Assembly (NCBI RefSeq): GCF_900114245.1
Contig: NZ_FOSK01000009.1
Location: forward strand, 124,001-188,000
DNA length: 64,000 nucleotides
Direction: 5' to 3'
Source of the DNA: Pseudovibrio ascidiaceicola
Lineage (GTDB): Bacteria > Pseudomonadota > Alphaproteobacteria > Rhizobiales > Stappiaceae
Shown: piece after piece, positions 9,066-17,919 of the stretch
Layout of the letters: each line of letters starts with the position of its first letter
Numbering within the stretch: position 1 is the first letter of the stretch
The notes under the pieces: generated by a model
Told to the model about the DNA's origin: nothing
The model's database searches: none
What the model saw: only the letters and a program-made list of their open reading frames with translations
Translations under genes and position numbers: made by a program

Positions 9066-12000
9066 ATGAACGTAAGTGTGCCACCGATCAGCTTACATGA
9101 CAAATACACAGCTGAAACAGGCAATGTTTACCTAAATGGTATTCAGGCACTGGTACGACTGGCGTTGGATCGCGGTCGATTAGATCGTGCTAAGGGATTG
9201 AAAACAGGCGGTTTTATTTCAGGATACCGCGGTTCTCCAATTGCTGGTTACGACACGGAGCTTCAAAGATCACGTCAATATCTCGATCCGCTGGATATTC
9301 AGTTTCAACCGGGAGTGAATGAAGAACTGGGCGCCACAGCGGTGTGGGGATCTCAAAAAGTCAGGCAGCACGGCAAGGGTTCAGCCTTTGATGGCGTCTA
9401 CGGCATCTGGTACGGGAAGGCACCAGGTGTAGATAGAGCAGGTGATGTGCTGCATCAGGCAAGTGCTTCTGGAACCGACCCAAATGGCGGAGTTGTGGCA
9501 CTTGCGGGCGATGACCATCTGGCAAAATCTTCCATTTTGCCTGCTCAAAGCGAGTTTTTTTTCCAGCACGCAGAAATTCCGGTTCTCAATCCGGCTGACA
9601 TTCAAGAAGTTCTGGATTTTGGCTTACACGGGTTTGAGATGTCCCGTTACACCGGTCTGTGGAGTGCATTGATTTGCCTTGCAGATACGATGGACGCATC
9701 TGGTGTTGTTTCTGTTGATCCAAGGCGTATGGCATTCTCACGCCCTGCTGCGTTTGATCCTCGCAAGAATGCTGAGCTGAACCGAGTGCTGTTGCTTGGC
9801 AACAGGCTGGAGACAGAACGACTATTGCGTGACATCCGCATGCCTGCGGTTTTGGCGTATGCAAAGGCGAATCGTCTCGACCATGTTGCCTATGGTGCGC
9901 AGAAGCCGCGTATTGGCATGGTTGCAACGGGTAAAGCATTCCGTGATTTGTGTCAGGCGCTTCGCCTTATGGGAATTACAGATCAGCGGGCCAAAGAGAT
10001 CGGGCTGGCAGTTTATAAGGTTGGTATGCCTTATCCGCTGGAGCCAACAGCGTTCTCAAGTTTTGCGCGTGGCGTTGAAAAGATTTTGGTGGTGGAGCAC
10101 AAGCGTGCGTTTATCGAGCCACAAATCAAAGAGATTGCTTACAACTGGCCGAGTGACCAACAGCCGAAGATCCTTGGTAAGAAAGATGCACAAGGGGAGC
10201 CTTTGCTCTCGGATGTTTTGGAGCTATCCATTGATGAGATGATCCGCGTGATCATGAATTTCCTGCCTCAGGAATACGTCAATGACGAGATGCGTTCTGT
10301 TGCTGATTCCATGATGCGTCAGCAGATGTGGGCTCAGGGAAATGGCGAACTTGCAGCGCGTTCCCCTTACTTTTGCTCTGGTTGCCCTCACAACACATCG
10401 ACTGTGGTGCCAGAAGGGTCACGCTCGATGCCGGGTATCGGCTGTCATGCGATGACCGAGATTAATGGTCGGACCACTGATGGCCAGATTGCCATGGGCG
10501 GTGAAGGCTCTCTCTGGGTGGGACAAGCGAACTTTGCGCGTGATGAGCATGTGTTTGCCAACATGGGGGATGGAACTTATTTCCACTCCGGTATTTTGTC
10601 GATCCGTCAGGCCGTTGCTGCGCGTGTGCCAATCACCTTCAAGATCCTTTACAACGACGCTGTCGCGATGACGGGTGGTCAGGAGATCGATGGGTCTCTT
10701 ACCGTGCCGCAGCTTCTCAATCAGTTGCATGCTGAGGGAGTTGAGAAGGTTGTTCTGCTTAGCGAGAACCCAGAGGACTACTCTGGCCGTCAGGATCTTG
10801 CCGTTACCGAGCCTGTGCATCACCGTGATGATCTGATGAAGGTGCAGAACGAACTCAAAGAGTTCAAAGGTGTTTCTGCAATCGTGTTTGATCAGACCTG
10901 TGCTGCCGAGAAACGCCGCCGCCGGAAGAGAGGGTTGTACCCTGATCCGGATTTGCGTTTGTTCATCAATGACCGTGTCTGTGAAGGGTGTGGTGATTGT
11001 TCTGTGCAGTCCAACTGTCTTTCTGTTGAGCCAGTTGAGACGGTGTTTGGTGAAAAGCGCCGTATCAATCAGTCTTCCTGTAACAAGGACTTCTCTTGTG
11101 TAAAGGGGTTCTGCCCATCCTTTGTTTATGTGAAGGGTTCGAAGCTGCGTCAGGCAAAGCCTGCTGATTTCGCGCTTGATGAGTTTGTGAAGCAGCTGCC
11201 AGACGTTCAACTGCCATCACTGGAGAACACGCACAACCTGCTGGTCGCCGGTATCGGTGGTATGGGTGTTACGACCATTTCCGCGATTATCGCAATGGCG
11301 GCACATATTGACGGGATCAAAGCGTCTACGCTCGATATGACTGGTCTTGCTCAGAAGGGGGGACCTGTAACGTCCCATGTGCGCTTTGCTGCTGCGAGTG
11401 ACACAATTGAAGGGCCGCGTGTGCCGCCTGCACAGCTGGATGTGCTGATTGCAAGTGATATGCTGGTTGCAAGTAAGGCTGAGCAGCTTTCCCTTTATCA
11501 TAAGAGCAGGACGCATGGCTTTGTGAACACAAACGTCACGCCGACCTCTGAGTTTGTGATGAAGCAGCAGCTTTCCTTTGATGAGCATAAGATGAAGCGG
11601 ACGCTGGAGCAGGGGACGTTAGATCTGAGAGCGCATGATCTGGCAAACATTGCTGAGAAGCTGCTGGGTGATGCGATCTACACCAACATGATGCTCATCG
11701 GGTTGGCTTATCAGGCTGGTACTCTGCCAATCACAGCACAAGCTATTGAGAATGCAATCTCATTGAATGGTGCAGCTGTTGAGAAGAACATCAATGCCTT
11801 CCATGCAGGCCGTGTTCTTTACTCCAATACAGATGCTATTTTTGCAGCTCTTCCACGTCAGGAAGCTGTGAAGGTGATGTCATTGGATGAGAAGACTGCC
11901 TTCTTCGCGAAAGAGCTTACCGCTTACCAGAACAAAGCCTACGCCAATAAGTATCTCGACAAGATTTCTGAGATCAGAGCGCGGGATGAAGAGTTTGGTC

Positions 12001-12551
12001 CGGGCTCTCTTGAAGTGACGCATACTGCGGTTGAGATGCTTTACAAGGTGATGGCTTACAAAGACGAGTATGAAGTTGCACGTCTTTATAGTGAGCCAGA
12101 GTTCCGTAAGAATCTTGAAGCTCAGTTTGCGGATCCTGGTGAGTTGCAGTTGATGTTGGCTCCTCCGTTCCTGCCAGGTAAGCCAGACCCAAAGACTGGC
12201 CGACCTCAGAAACGGGCGTTTGGTCCTTGGATTTTCAAGGCATTCGAGATGCTTGTTTCCCTGCGAAGCCTTCGCGGTACTGCGCTTGATCCATTTGGGT
12301 ATGCGCGGGAGCGCAAAGACGAGCGAGCGTTGCTCAAGCAGTACCAGGAAGATCTCTTTTTGGTTGGTGGAAAACTTGGTACGGCCAATTACGGATTGTT
12401 ACGTGAGTTTCTCAATTTGCCCGATTCTATTCGGGGCTATGGTCCGATCAAGGACGAGAACCTGAAGCTTGCGCAACTCAGGCGCGAAGAGCTTCTTGGG
12501 AGACTTGAAGAAGACCCGACAACAGTCACCTTTAAAGAAGCAGCCGAATAA
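9066..12551 (+). CDS. Indolepyruvate ferredoxin oxidoreductase, fused alpha-beta type
   Basis: This 1161-residue single-chain enzyme oxidatively decarboxylates aryl-pyruvates from aromatic amino acids to acyl-CoA, passing electrons to ferredoxin. In order, an N-terminal pyruvate-binding domain starts with GFISGYRGSPIAGYD. A TPP-binding domain has CSGCPHNTS and the GDG motif at 501-503, followed by the ILYNDAVAMTGGQ arm. A cysteine-rich stretch (about 638-680; CEGCGDCSVQSNC and CVKGFC) looks like an iron-sulfur site. The C-terminal gamma-type domain begins near NLLVAGIGGMGVTT. The ribosome-binding site is GGAGAGGAG. It is divergent from an Lrp regulator, which probably controls it. Confidence 0.93.
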   Translation: MNVSVPPISLHDKYTAETGNVYLNGIQALVRLALDRGRLDRAKGLKTGGFISGYRGSPIAGYDTELQRSRQYLDPLDIQFQPGVNEELGATAVWGSQKVRQHGKGSAFDGVYGIWYGKAPGVDRAGDVLHQASASGTDPNGGVVALAGDDHLAKSSILPAQSEFFFQHAEIPVLNPADIQEVLDFGLHGFEMSRYTGLWSALICLADTMDASGVVSVDPRRMAFSRPAAFDPRKNAELNRVLLLGNRLETERLLRDIRMPAVLAYAKANRLDHVAYGAQKPRIGMVATGKAFRDLCQALRLMGITDQRAKEIGLAVYKVGMPYPLEPTAFSSFARGVEKILVVEHKRAFIEPQIKEIAYNWPSDQQPKILGKKDAQGEPLLSDVLELSIDEMIRVIMNFLPQEYVNDEMRSVADSMMRQQMWAQGNGELAARSPYFCSGCPHNTSTVVPEGSRSMPGIGCHAMTEINGRTTDGQIAMGGEGSLWVGQANFARDEHVFANMGDGTYFHSGILSIRQAVAARVPITFKILYNDAVAMTGGQEIDGSLTVPQLLNQLHAEGVEKVVLLSENPEDYSGRQDLAVTEPVHHRDDLMKVQNELKEFKGVSAIVFDQTCAAEKRRRRKRGLYPDPDLRLFINDRVCEGCGDCSVQSNCLSVEPVETVFGEKRRINQSSCNKDFSCVKGFCPSFVYVKGSKLRQAKPADFALDEFVKQLPDVQLPSLENTHNLLVAGIGGMGVTTISAIIAMAAHIDGIKASTLDMTGLAQKGGPVTSHVRFAAASDTIEGPRVPPAQLDVLIASDMLVASKAEQLSLYHKSRTHGFVNTNVTPTSEFVMKQQLSFDEHKMKRTLEQGTLDLRAHDLANIAEKLLGDAIYTNMMLIGLAYQAGTLPITAQAIENAISLNGAAVEKNINAFHAGRVLYSNTDAIFAALPRQEAVKVMSLDEKTAFFAKELTAYQNKAYANKYLDKISEIRARDEEFGPGSLEVTHTAVEMLYKVMAYKDEYEVARLYSEPEFRKNLEAQFADPGELQLMLAPPFLPGKPDPKTGRPQKRAFGPWIFKAFEMLVSLRSLRGTALDPFGYARERKDERALLKQYQEDLFLVGGKLGTANYGLLREFLNLPDSIRGYGPIKDENLKLAQLRREELLGRLEEDPTTVTFKEAAE

Positions 12552-12576
12552 CCTTCGTTATTGGCGGAAAACAAAC

Positions 12577-12612
12577 AATGCCGGCTCTGAAAAGGGTCGG
12601 CATTTTGTGTTT
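12577..12612 (+). terminator. Probable terminator after ferredoxin oxidoreductase
   Basis: AATGCCG (12577-12583) pairs with CGGCATT (12598-12604), followed by a short T-rich run. It is moderate in strength. Confidence 0.6.
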
Positions 12613-12690
12613 CAAGTCACAGTTACGTGAACTAATTCTTGATATGCGTTTTCCCACGGGCAGCTATCTCAATTTTCTCAAAATTCGAAC

Positions 12691-12719
12691 TTGTCTTTTT
12701 TTTGGTCTTCCTCTAAAAC
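12691..12719 (+). promoter_or_regulatory. Putative promoter of the TetR-RND operon
   Basis: TTGTCT (12691-12696) and TAAAAC (12714-12719) are separated by 17 bp and match sigma-70 consensus at four or more positions each. The operator-like repeats begin at the -10 element. Confidence 0.5.
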
Positions 12720-12774
12720 CGACCAGACGGTACAAAAACCGACTGGACGGTACAGAAACCGACCAGACGGTACA
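12717..12774 (+). repeat. Three 20-bp-spaced operator-like repeats
   Basis: The unit AACCGACCAGACGGTACA occurs at 12717-12734, 12737-12754 (with two changes in its centre) and 12757-12774. Start-to-start spacing is exactly 20 bp, close to two helical turns. Each copy is an imperfect palindrome with ACCG and CGGT arms, typical of a TetR-family operator. The array overlaps the putative -10 box and ends 29 bp before the TetR start codon, so autorepression of the whole efflux operon is likely. Confidence 0.8.
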
Positions 12775-12803
12775 GGCTCCGGTTAGAGGAGAGGGATACC
12801 AGC

Positions 12804-13373
12804 GTGGAAACAACAGCAGAACATATTCTAGATGCAGTCGAGCGTCTGGTTTGCATTGAAGGAACTCGTAAGCTGACCATTGATGCCGTGGCGGCTGAGG
12901 CCGGCATGTCCAAAGGCGGGGTGCTTTACAATTTCCGGAGCAAGCATGAGCTGTTGCTGGGTGTGATCCGCAGAGTTGTCTCTGAGGTTCGCGAACGGAC
13001 GTACACGCTGAGCGACAAGTTGACAGAGCAGGGAGTTGCCTGTCCCATTTTGCGGGCAAGCTTCCAGATCTACAAGGAATACAGAGAGAAAACCGCTCCG
13101 AAAGCCTTGTTTGCTCTTGCAGCTCAAGAGCCCGAGTTGGTTGCTGAATTTCAGGATATGAGTACTGAATTCGGACGCGCAATCAGTGGTGAGGTTAGTG
13201 ACCCGGTTATGGGCCACATGTGTTTGCTCATAATTGACGGACTTTATTATCGCCAGGCGCTGGGCATTGAACACTGTAGCACTGGTGAAATTGATGGACT
13301 TATTGATCGCGTGTTGGAAATCACCTCCCAGAATTACCGGTACGCCGAATTGAACGCTGAAGCTGGAAACTAA
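12804..13373 (+). CDS. TetR/AcrR family repressor
   Basis: The 189-residue protein has the TetR N-terminal helix-turn-helix (about 5-50; LTIDAVAAEAGMSKGGVLYNF followed by SKHELL) and an all-helical C-terminal ligand pocket. The start is a GTG at 12804 with a long GAGGAGAGGG site. It is the first gene of an operon with an RND adaptor (6 bp downstream) and permease, the classic layout of a drug-responsive repressor of its own efflux pump. The inducing compound is unknown. Confidence 0.93.
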   Translation: METTAEHILDAVERLVCIEGTRKLTIDAVAAEAGMSKGGVLYNFRSKHELLLGVIRRVVSEVRERTYTLSDKLTEQGVACPILRASFQIYKEYREKTAPKALFALAAQEPELVAEFQDMSTEFGRAISGEVSDPVMGHMCLLIIDGLYYRQALGIEHCSTGEIDGLIDRVLEITSQNYRYAELNAEAGN

Positions 13374-13379
13374 GGTAAA

Positions 13380-14471
13380 ATGCAGAAAATAAGCGGAAAA
13401 AGTAGAATAGGACGCCTAAGCGCTCCTGTTTTTGTTGGGGCACTTGCTCTGCTGCTTGCAAGTTGTCAGGAGCAGGAAGTTGTCGAAGCGCCAAAAACGG
13501 TTGCTCCTCGTCCTGCTCGTGTCATGGTCGTTTCTGAGATTGATGATCTCTTTACACGTAATTTCACGGGTCGTGTCGATGCGGTTCAGACCGTCGATCT
13601 GGCGTTTCGTGTGTCTGGTCAGCTTGTTGAACTGCCAATCATTGAAGGGCAGCGTATTGCAAAAGGCGATCTGATTGCTGCGCTTGACCCAACTGACTAC
13701 GAAAACACTGTTCGTGAAGCTCAGGTCAACTTTGAACAAAAGAAGAAAGACCTGAAGCGCTTTGAAACGCTGAAAGATAAGCAGGTTATCTCTGAAGGTC
13801 AGTACGATAATGCAAAGACTGCATTTGATCTTGCCGAAGTGACCCTTGATAAAGCCAAGCAGAACCTTGGTTATACAAAGATCGTTGCGCCTTACGATGC
13901 AATCGTGACCTCTCGTTCGCTTGATAATTATGCGATCATCAATGCTGGTACCAGCATTGCTCGTTTGCAGGATGTGAGTGAAGTTCGCATCGATATCAAC
14001 GTTCCTGAAACACTGTTTGCTCAGGCGACTGAATCCTCTGTTCTTAAAATGACTGCTGAGTTCCCGTCCCACCCGGGTAAGGTGTTCCCATTGGAATATC
14101 GTGAGCACAGCACGGAAGCAGATAAGGTTGCTCAGACTTATCGTGTGACTTTGGCTATGAACAATGATGATGGTTACAACATCATTCCAGGCATGACTGC
14201 GAGCGTAAAAGTTAAGCTCAACGGTCTTGATAAAGCTCAGAGCACCGCCTTCTTCGTACCGACATCTGCAGTTGGCTCTTCTCCTGACAAAAGCCCGTAT
14301 GTGTGGGTTGTTGATGAAAGCGAAAAGCGTGTTGGTCGTCGTAAAGTTCTGCTTGGAACTGTGCTTGGCAGCTTCATTCCAGTGCTTTCAGGCTTGAAAG
14401 ACGGCGAGATGATCGTGACGGCTGGTGTGAGCCATCTGAGCGAAAATCAGCTGATCGTGCCTAAGCTGTAA
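13380..14471 (+). CDS. RND efflux periplasmic adaptor (membrane fusion) lipoprotein
   Basis: The 363-residue adaptor links the inner-membrane pump to an outer-membrane channel. A signal peptide ends in the lipobox LLASC (Cys29), so it is probably a lipoprotein. A biotinyl-lipoyl-like half motif (VDLAFRVSGQLVELPIIEGQ), a helical hairpin (about 100-150; NFEQKKKDLKRFETLKD) and the returning half KIVAPYDAIVTSR follow, then beta-barrel and membrane-proximal domains. It lies between the TetR gene and the permease. No outer-membrane TolC-like gene is in the operon. Confidence 0.94.
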   Translation: MQKISGKSRIGRLSAPVFVGALALLLASCQEQEVVEAPKTVAPRPARVMVVSEIDDLFTRNFTGRVDAVQTVDLAFRVSGQLVELPIIEGQRIAKGDLIAALDPTDYENTVREAQVNFEQKKKDLKRFETLKDKQVISEGQYDNAKTAFDLAEVTLDKAKQNLGYTKIVAPYDAIVTSRSLDNYAIINAGTSIARLQDVSEVRIDINVPETLFAQATESSVLKMTAEFPSHPGKVFPLEYREHSTEADKVAQTYRVTLAMNNDDGYNIIPGMTASVKVKLNGLDKAQSTAFFVPTSAVGSSPDKSPYVWVVDESEKRVGRRKVLLGTVLGSFIPVLSGLKDGEMIVTAGVSHLSENQLIVPKL

Positions 14472-14495
14472 GAGTAGCGTCTAGGAGTTTTTGAT

Positions 14496-17400
14496 ATGGA
14501 TATTGCACGCTACTCGATCGAGAAGCCGGTCAATGTCTGGATGGTTGTTCTGATTGCTCTGCTTGGGGGCATTTGGGCTCTGGGCGGCATTGGACGACTG
14601 GAAGATCCGGCATTTACCATTAAAGAAGCGCAGGTGATCACCTCTTATCCAGGTGCGAGCGCTGCGGAAGTTGAGGAAGAAGTTACTGAACGGCTGGAAA
14701 GTGCCATTCAGCAGATGCCTCAGCTGAAAGAAGTTCGCAGTACCTCTGAACCGGGCCTCTCCCGTATTCAGGTGGAAATGAAAGACACCTATGACGGCAC
14801 TGAGTTGCCTCAGGTGTGGGATGAGCTGCGTCGTAAAGTAAACGATGAAGTGGCAGACCTGCCAAATGGTGTTCGCACTCCCGTTGTCTATGACAGCTTC
14901 GGTGATGTGTTCGGCATGTACTATGCTTTGACGGCTGATGGATACTCCAACCGGGATATTCGTAAGACTGTCAAAGAGCTGCGCCGTGAGCTGCTGACTG
15001 TCGATAACGTTGCTAAGGTTTCTATTCTCGGAGAGCCTGAGGACGAGATCATCATTGCGATGGATCAGGACCGGTTGGCACAGCTGGGAATTACCATTGC
15101 GGACGTACAGAATGTACTGAATGCGGAAAACGCTATTCAGGCGAACGGTACAACCGTTTCCGGTGATCTGCGCATTCGTATCTCTACAGTTTCTGCCTTT
15201 GACAGCTACCGTAGTATTCAGGATCTCGTGATCGGTAATCCGGGTTCCACTGCGATGGTTCGTTTGTCCGATGTGGCGACGCTTTCTGTACAAGAGCCTG
15301 AAAATCCGAAGGTTCTGGTCCGTCATAACGGCCAGCGTGCGGTTACTCTTGGTGTTGCTGCTGTTGAAGACACAAACGTTGTGGCCGTTGGACAAGACGT
15401 TGAAGCTCATCTGAACGACTTGCGCGCGAACCTGCCTGTTGGCATGGAAGTCATCCCTATCTACGAACAGCACAAAGTGGTTGATCAGGCCGTTGGTTCT
15501 TTTGTTTGGAACCTTGTGATGTCTGTGTCCATCGTGATTGTGGTGCTCGGCATCTTCATGGGCTGGCGTGCTGCTGTGGTGGTTGGCTCGGTTCTGTTGT
15601 TGACCGTTCTTTCTACAATCTTGCTGATGAAGCTGGGTGGTATTGAGCTAGAGCGTATTTCGCTTGGTGCGCTTGTTATCGCCATGGGTATGTTGGTGGA
15701 CAACGCGATTGTTGTTGCCGAAGGTATGATGATCAACATGCAACGCGGTATGCGGCCTATCAAAGCTGCGTCGACCGTTGTTGAGCAGACCAAATGGCCA
15801 CTTCTGGGTGCAACTGTTATCGGCATCATGGCGTTCTCAGGTATTGGTCTTTCCAGTGACAGTACTGGTGAGTTCATGTTCTCGCTGTTCGCTGTGGTTG
15901 GCATCTCCCTGCTGATGTCCTGGTTGTTTGCGATCCTCGTTACACCGTTGTTTGGTAAGTACTTCTTTAAGATGTCTGCTATCTCCGGTGATGAGCATGA
16001 TCCTTACCGCGGCTTCATGTACACCATGTTCCGCAAGATCCTGGTGCTGACGCTGAGGCTGCGCTGGGTGTCTCTGGCAGCTCTGATCGGTGTGACTGTG
16101 GTTTGCTTCTGGTCCTTCCAGTTTGTTGCAAACTCCTTCTTCCCGAACTCTTCAACTCCGCTGTTCTATGTGAACTACTGGTTGCCACATGGTACCGACA
16201 TTCATGCGACCGCGCGTGATATGGAGAAACTGGAAAACGAGATCCTGTCTTTGCCAGGTGTCGTTTCAACCAACTCCTTCATTGGTCAGGGTGCAACCCG
16301 CTTTATGCTGACTTACTCAGCTCAGGACGGTAGCTCCAACTATGGTCAGGTGATTGTCCGGACTGAGAACACTGATGTCATTAATGATCTCGCATTGAAG
16401 ATCCGTGCGTTTGGTGTTGCCGAGTTGCCTCAGGGACAGGTGTATACCGAGCGTCTGGTGTTCGGTCCTCCATCTGGTGCTGATGTTCAGGCTCGTATCA
16501 CTGGTCCAGACGCTGATGTTCTGCGTGCTATCTCAGAAGAGATGATCCAGATTTTCAAGGATCCTCAGTATCGCTTGAGTGATGTTCGTACCGATTGGCG
16601 TGAACGCGAGTTGGTGATGCATCCGAAGTTTGATGAGCAGCGGGCTCGTATTGCTGGCATCACGCGACAGGACCTTTCTACTGCGGTTCAGTTTACCTCT
16701 GATGGTATTCGTGCAGGCAGCTATCGTGATCTGGATGAAGATATTCCGATCATCGTGAAACGTCAGCGTGCTGAGGGTGAGACTGCATCCGAAGCCCTTA
16801 TAAACACACTGGTTTGGAGCTCTCAGCAGCGCAAGTATGTGCCGATTGATCAGGTAACTTCCGGTATCTCTACTGAAGCTGAAGATACTTTGATCCGTCG
16901 TCGGGATCGTGTGAAGACGTTGAGTGTGCTTGGGGCCAGTGCTCCGGATGAGTTGGCGTCGGTTGCTCATGCTCGAATTCGGGGTGCGATTGAGAGTGTT
17001 CCGCTTCCTGATGGGTATTCCATGGAGTGGGGTGGTGAGTACGAGAACTCTCAGGATGCGAATGCGTCGCTGGGTAGTAAGGTGCCTGTTACCTTCCTCG
17101 TGATGATTGTTATCTCCATCCTGTTGTTCTCTAAGGTGCGGGAACCACTCATCATCTGGCTGATCGTACCGATGTCTATCAACGGTGTTGTGATTGGTCT
17201 GCTTGGGACAGGTATGCCGCTCGACTTTATGGCAATCCTTGGTGTGTTGTCGCTGTCAGGTATGTTGATCAAGAATGCGATCGTGCTTCTGGAAGAGATC
17301 GACCTGCAGCTGGAGCATGGCGGAGACCGGTTTGATGCTGTTGTCAGCGCGAGTGTTTCTCGTCTGCGTCCGGTGTCTATGGCGGCGATCACAACGATCC

Positions 17401-17633
17401 TTGGTATGGCTCCGCTGATTGTTGATCCGATGTTCGCGAGTATGTCTGTGACCATTATGGGTGGTCTGACGTTTGCTACACTGCTGACATTGCTGGCTGT
17501 TCCGTTGCTGTTCATCATCTTCTACCGCATCCACCCAGGTGAGGGTGCTGGTAAAGGTAAGGCAAAGAAGTCTTTGAAAGAGCTGGAAGAAAAACCTTCC
17601 GTTGATCAGAAGGCTGAGCCGGAACCGGCATAA
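14496..17633 (+). CDS. RND efflux permease (TriC/HAE-1-like)
   Basis: This is a proton-driven inner-membrane efflux pump of 1045 residues with twelve membrane segments and two large periplasmic loops, the full RND length. The TM4 motif reads GMLVDNAIVVAEG (Asp402-Asn403), so only the first of the two adjacent aspartates of AcrB is kept. The TM10 lysine is present in GMLIKNAIVLLEE (Lys926). This VDN form is seen in some RND subfamilies such as TriC-like pumps. A good AGGAG site precedes the ATG. Substrates are unknown; the TetR-controlled operon suggests toxic-compound export. Confidence 0.94.
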   Translation: MDIARYSIEKPVNVWMVVLIALLGGIWALGGIGRLEDPAFTIKEAQVITSYPGASAAEVEEEVTERLESAIQQMPQLKEVRSTSEPGLSRIQVEMKDTYDGTELPQVWDELRRKVNDEVADLPNGVRTPVVYDSFGDVFGMYYALTADGYSNRDIRKTVKELRRELLTVDNVAKVSILGEPEDEIIIAMDQDRLAQLGITIADVQNVLNAENAIQANGTTVSGDLRIRISTVSAFDSYRSIQDLVIGNPGSTAMVRLSDVATLSVQEPENPKVLVRHNGQRAVTLGVAAVEDTNVVAVGQDVEAHLNDLRANLPVGMEVIPIYEQHKVVDQAVGSFVWNLVMSVSIVIVVLGIFMGWRAAVVVGSVLLLTVLSTILLMKLGGIELERISLGALVIAMGMLVDNAIVVAEGMMINMQRGMRPIKAASTVVEQTKWPLLGATVIGIMAFSGIGLSSDSTGEFMFSLFAVVGISLLMSWLFAILVTPLFGKYFFKMSAISGDEHDPYRGFMYTMFRKILVLTLRLRWVSLAALIGVTVVCFWSFQFVANSFFPNSSTPLFYVNYWLPHGTDIHATARDMEKLENEILSLPGVVSTNSFIGQGATRFMLTYSAQDGSSNYGQVIVRTENTDVINDLALKIRAFGVAELPQGQVYTERLVFGPPSGADVQARITGPDADVLRAISEEMIQIFKDPQYRLSDVRTDWRERELVMHPKFDEQRARIAGITRQDLSTAVQFTSDGIRAGSYRDLDEDIPIIVKRQRAEGETASEALINTLVWSSQQRKYVPIDQVTSGISTEAEDTLIRRRDRVKTLSVLGASAPDELASVAHARIRGAIESVPLPDGYSMEWGGEYENSQDANASLGSKVPVTFLVMIVISILLFSKVREPLIIWLIVPMSINGVVIGLLGTGMPLDFMAILGVLSLSGMLIKNAIVLLEEIDLQLEHGGDRFDAVVSASVSRLRPVSMAAITTILGMAPLIVDPMFASMSVTIMGGLTFATLLTLLAVPLLFIIFYRIHPGEGAGKGKAKKSLKELEEKPSVDQKAEPEPA

Positions 17634-17639
17634 GATAAA

Positions 17640-17671
17640 GGCCTTCCCGGTTACCTAAAACCGGGAAGGCC
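17640..17671. terminator. Strong hairpin after RND operon
   Basis: A perfect 13-bp stem (17640-17652 with 17659-17671) with a 6-base loop lies 7 bp after the stop codon. It lacks a long T tract, so it may stabilise the mRNA end as well as terminate. Confidence 0.7.
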
Positions 17672-17810
17672 CTCGAGATAAGCAAGGGGCGGCGTATATT
17701 TACCGCAACACTCCGTCCTTTGCTCCCCCGCGCCGTCTCTGCCCCCAACACCAGAGGCGGCGCATCCTTTTTTGCCTTCACGGCACTTCCCAAAACAGCC
17801 TAGCCAGACA

Positions 17811-17870
17811 CTTTGCGCGAATTTGCGTTGTTTTGCGCAATTTAGCGTTTTTGTGCGTTGGTTTGCGTTG
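17811..17870. repeat. Six degenerate 10-bp tandem repeats (TTTGCG core)
   Basis: Six consecutive decamers share the core TTTGCG or a one-base variant, with GCG starting at 17815, 17825, 17835, 17845, 17855 and 17865: exact 10-bp phasing. The rest of each unit is variable. The array lies in a 286-bp gap between the 3' ends of two convergent genes, so it is not coding and not at an obvious promoter. Confidence 0.85.
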
Positions 17871-17919
17871 CTATGTGGATCTTTACCTTAACGGAAATAG
17901 CGGAATACGGAATTCAAAT

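Noticed and set aside
14481-15473. Leftward open frame opposite the RND permease
   Set aside because: It shadows a clear RND gene and has no recognisable domain.
17515-17793. Leftward frame across the end of the RND gene and its hairpin
   Set aside because: It runs through the strong hairpin at 17640-17671, overlaps the permease and has no plausible product.
17811-17870. CRISPR array
   Set aside because: The units are contiguous decamers without spacers.
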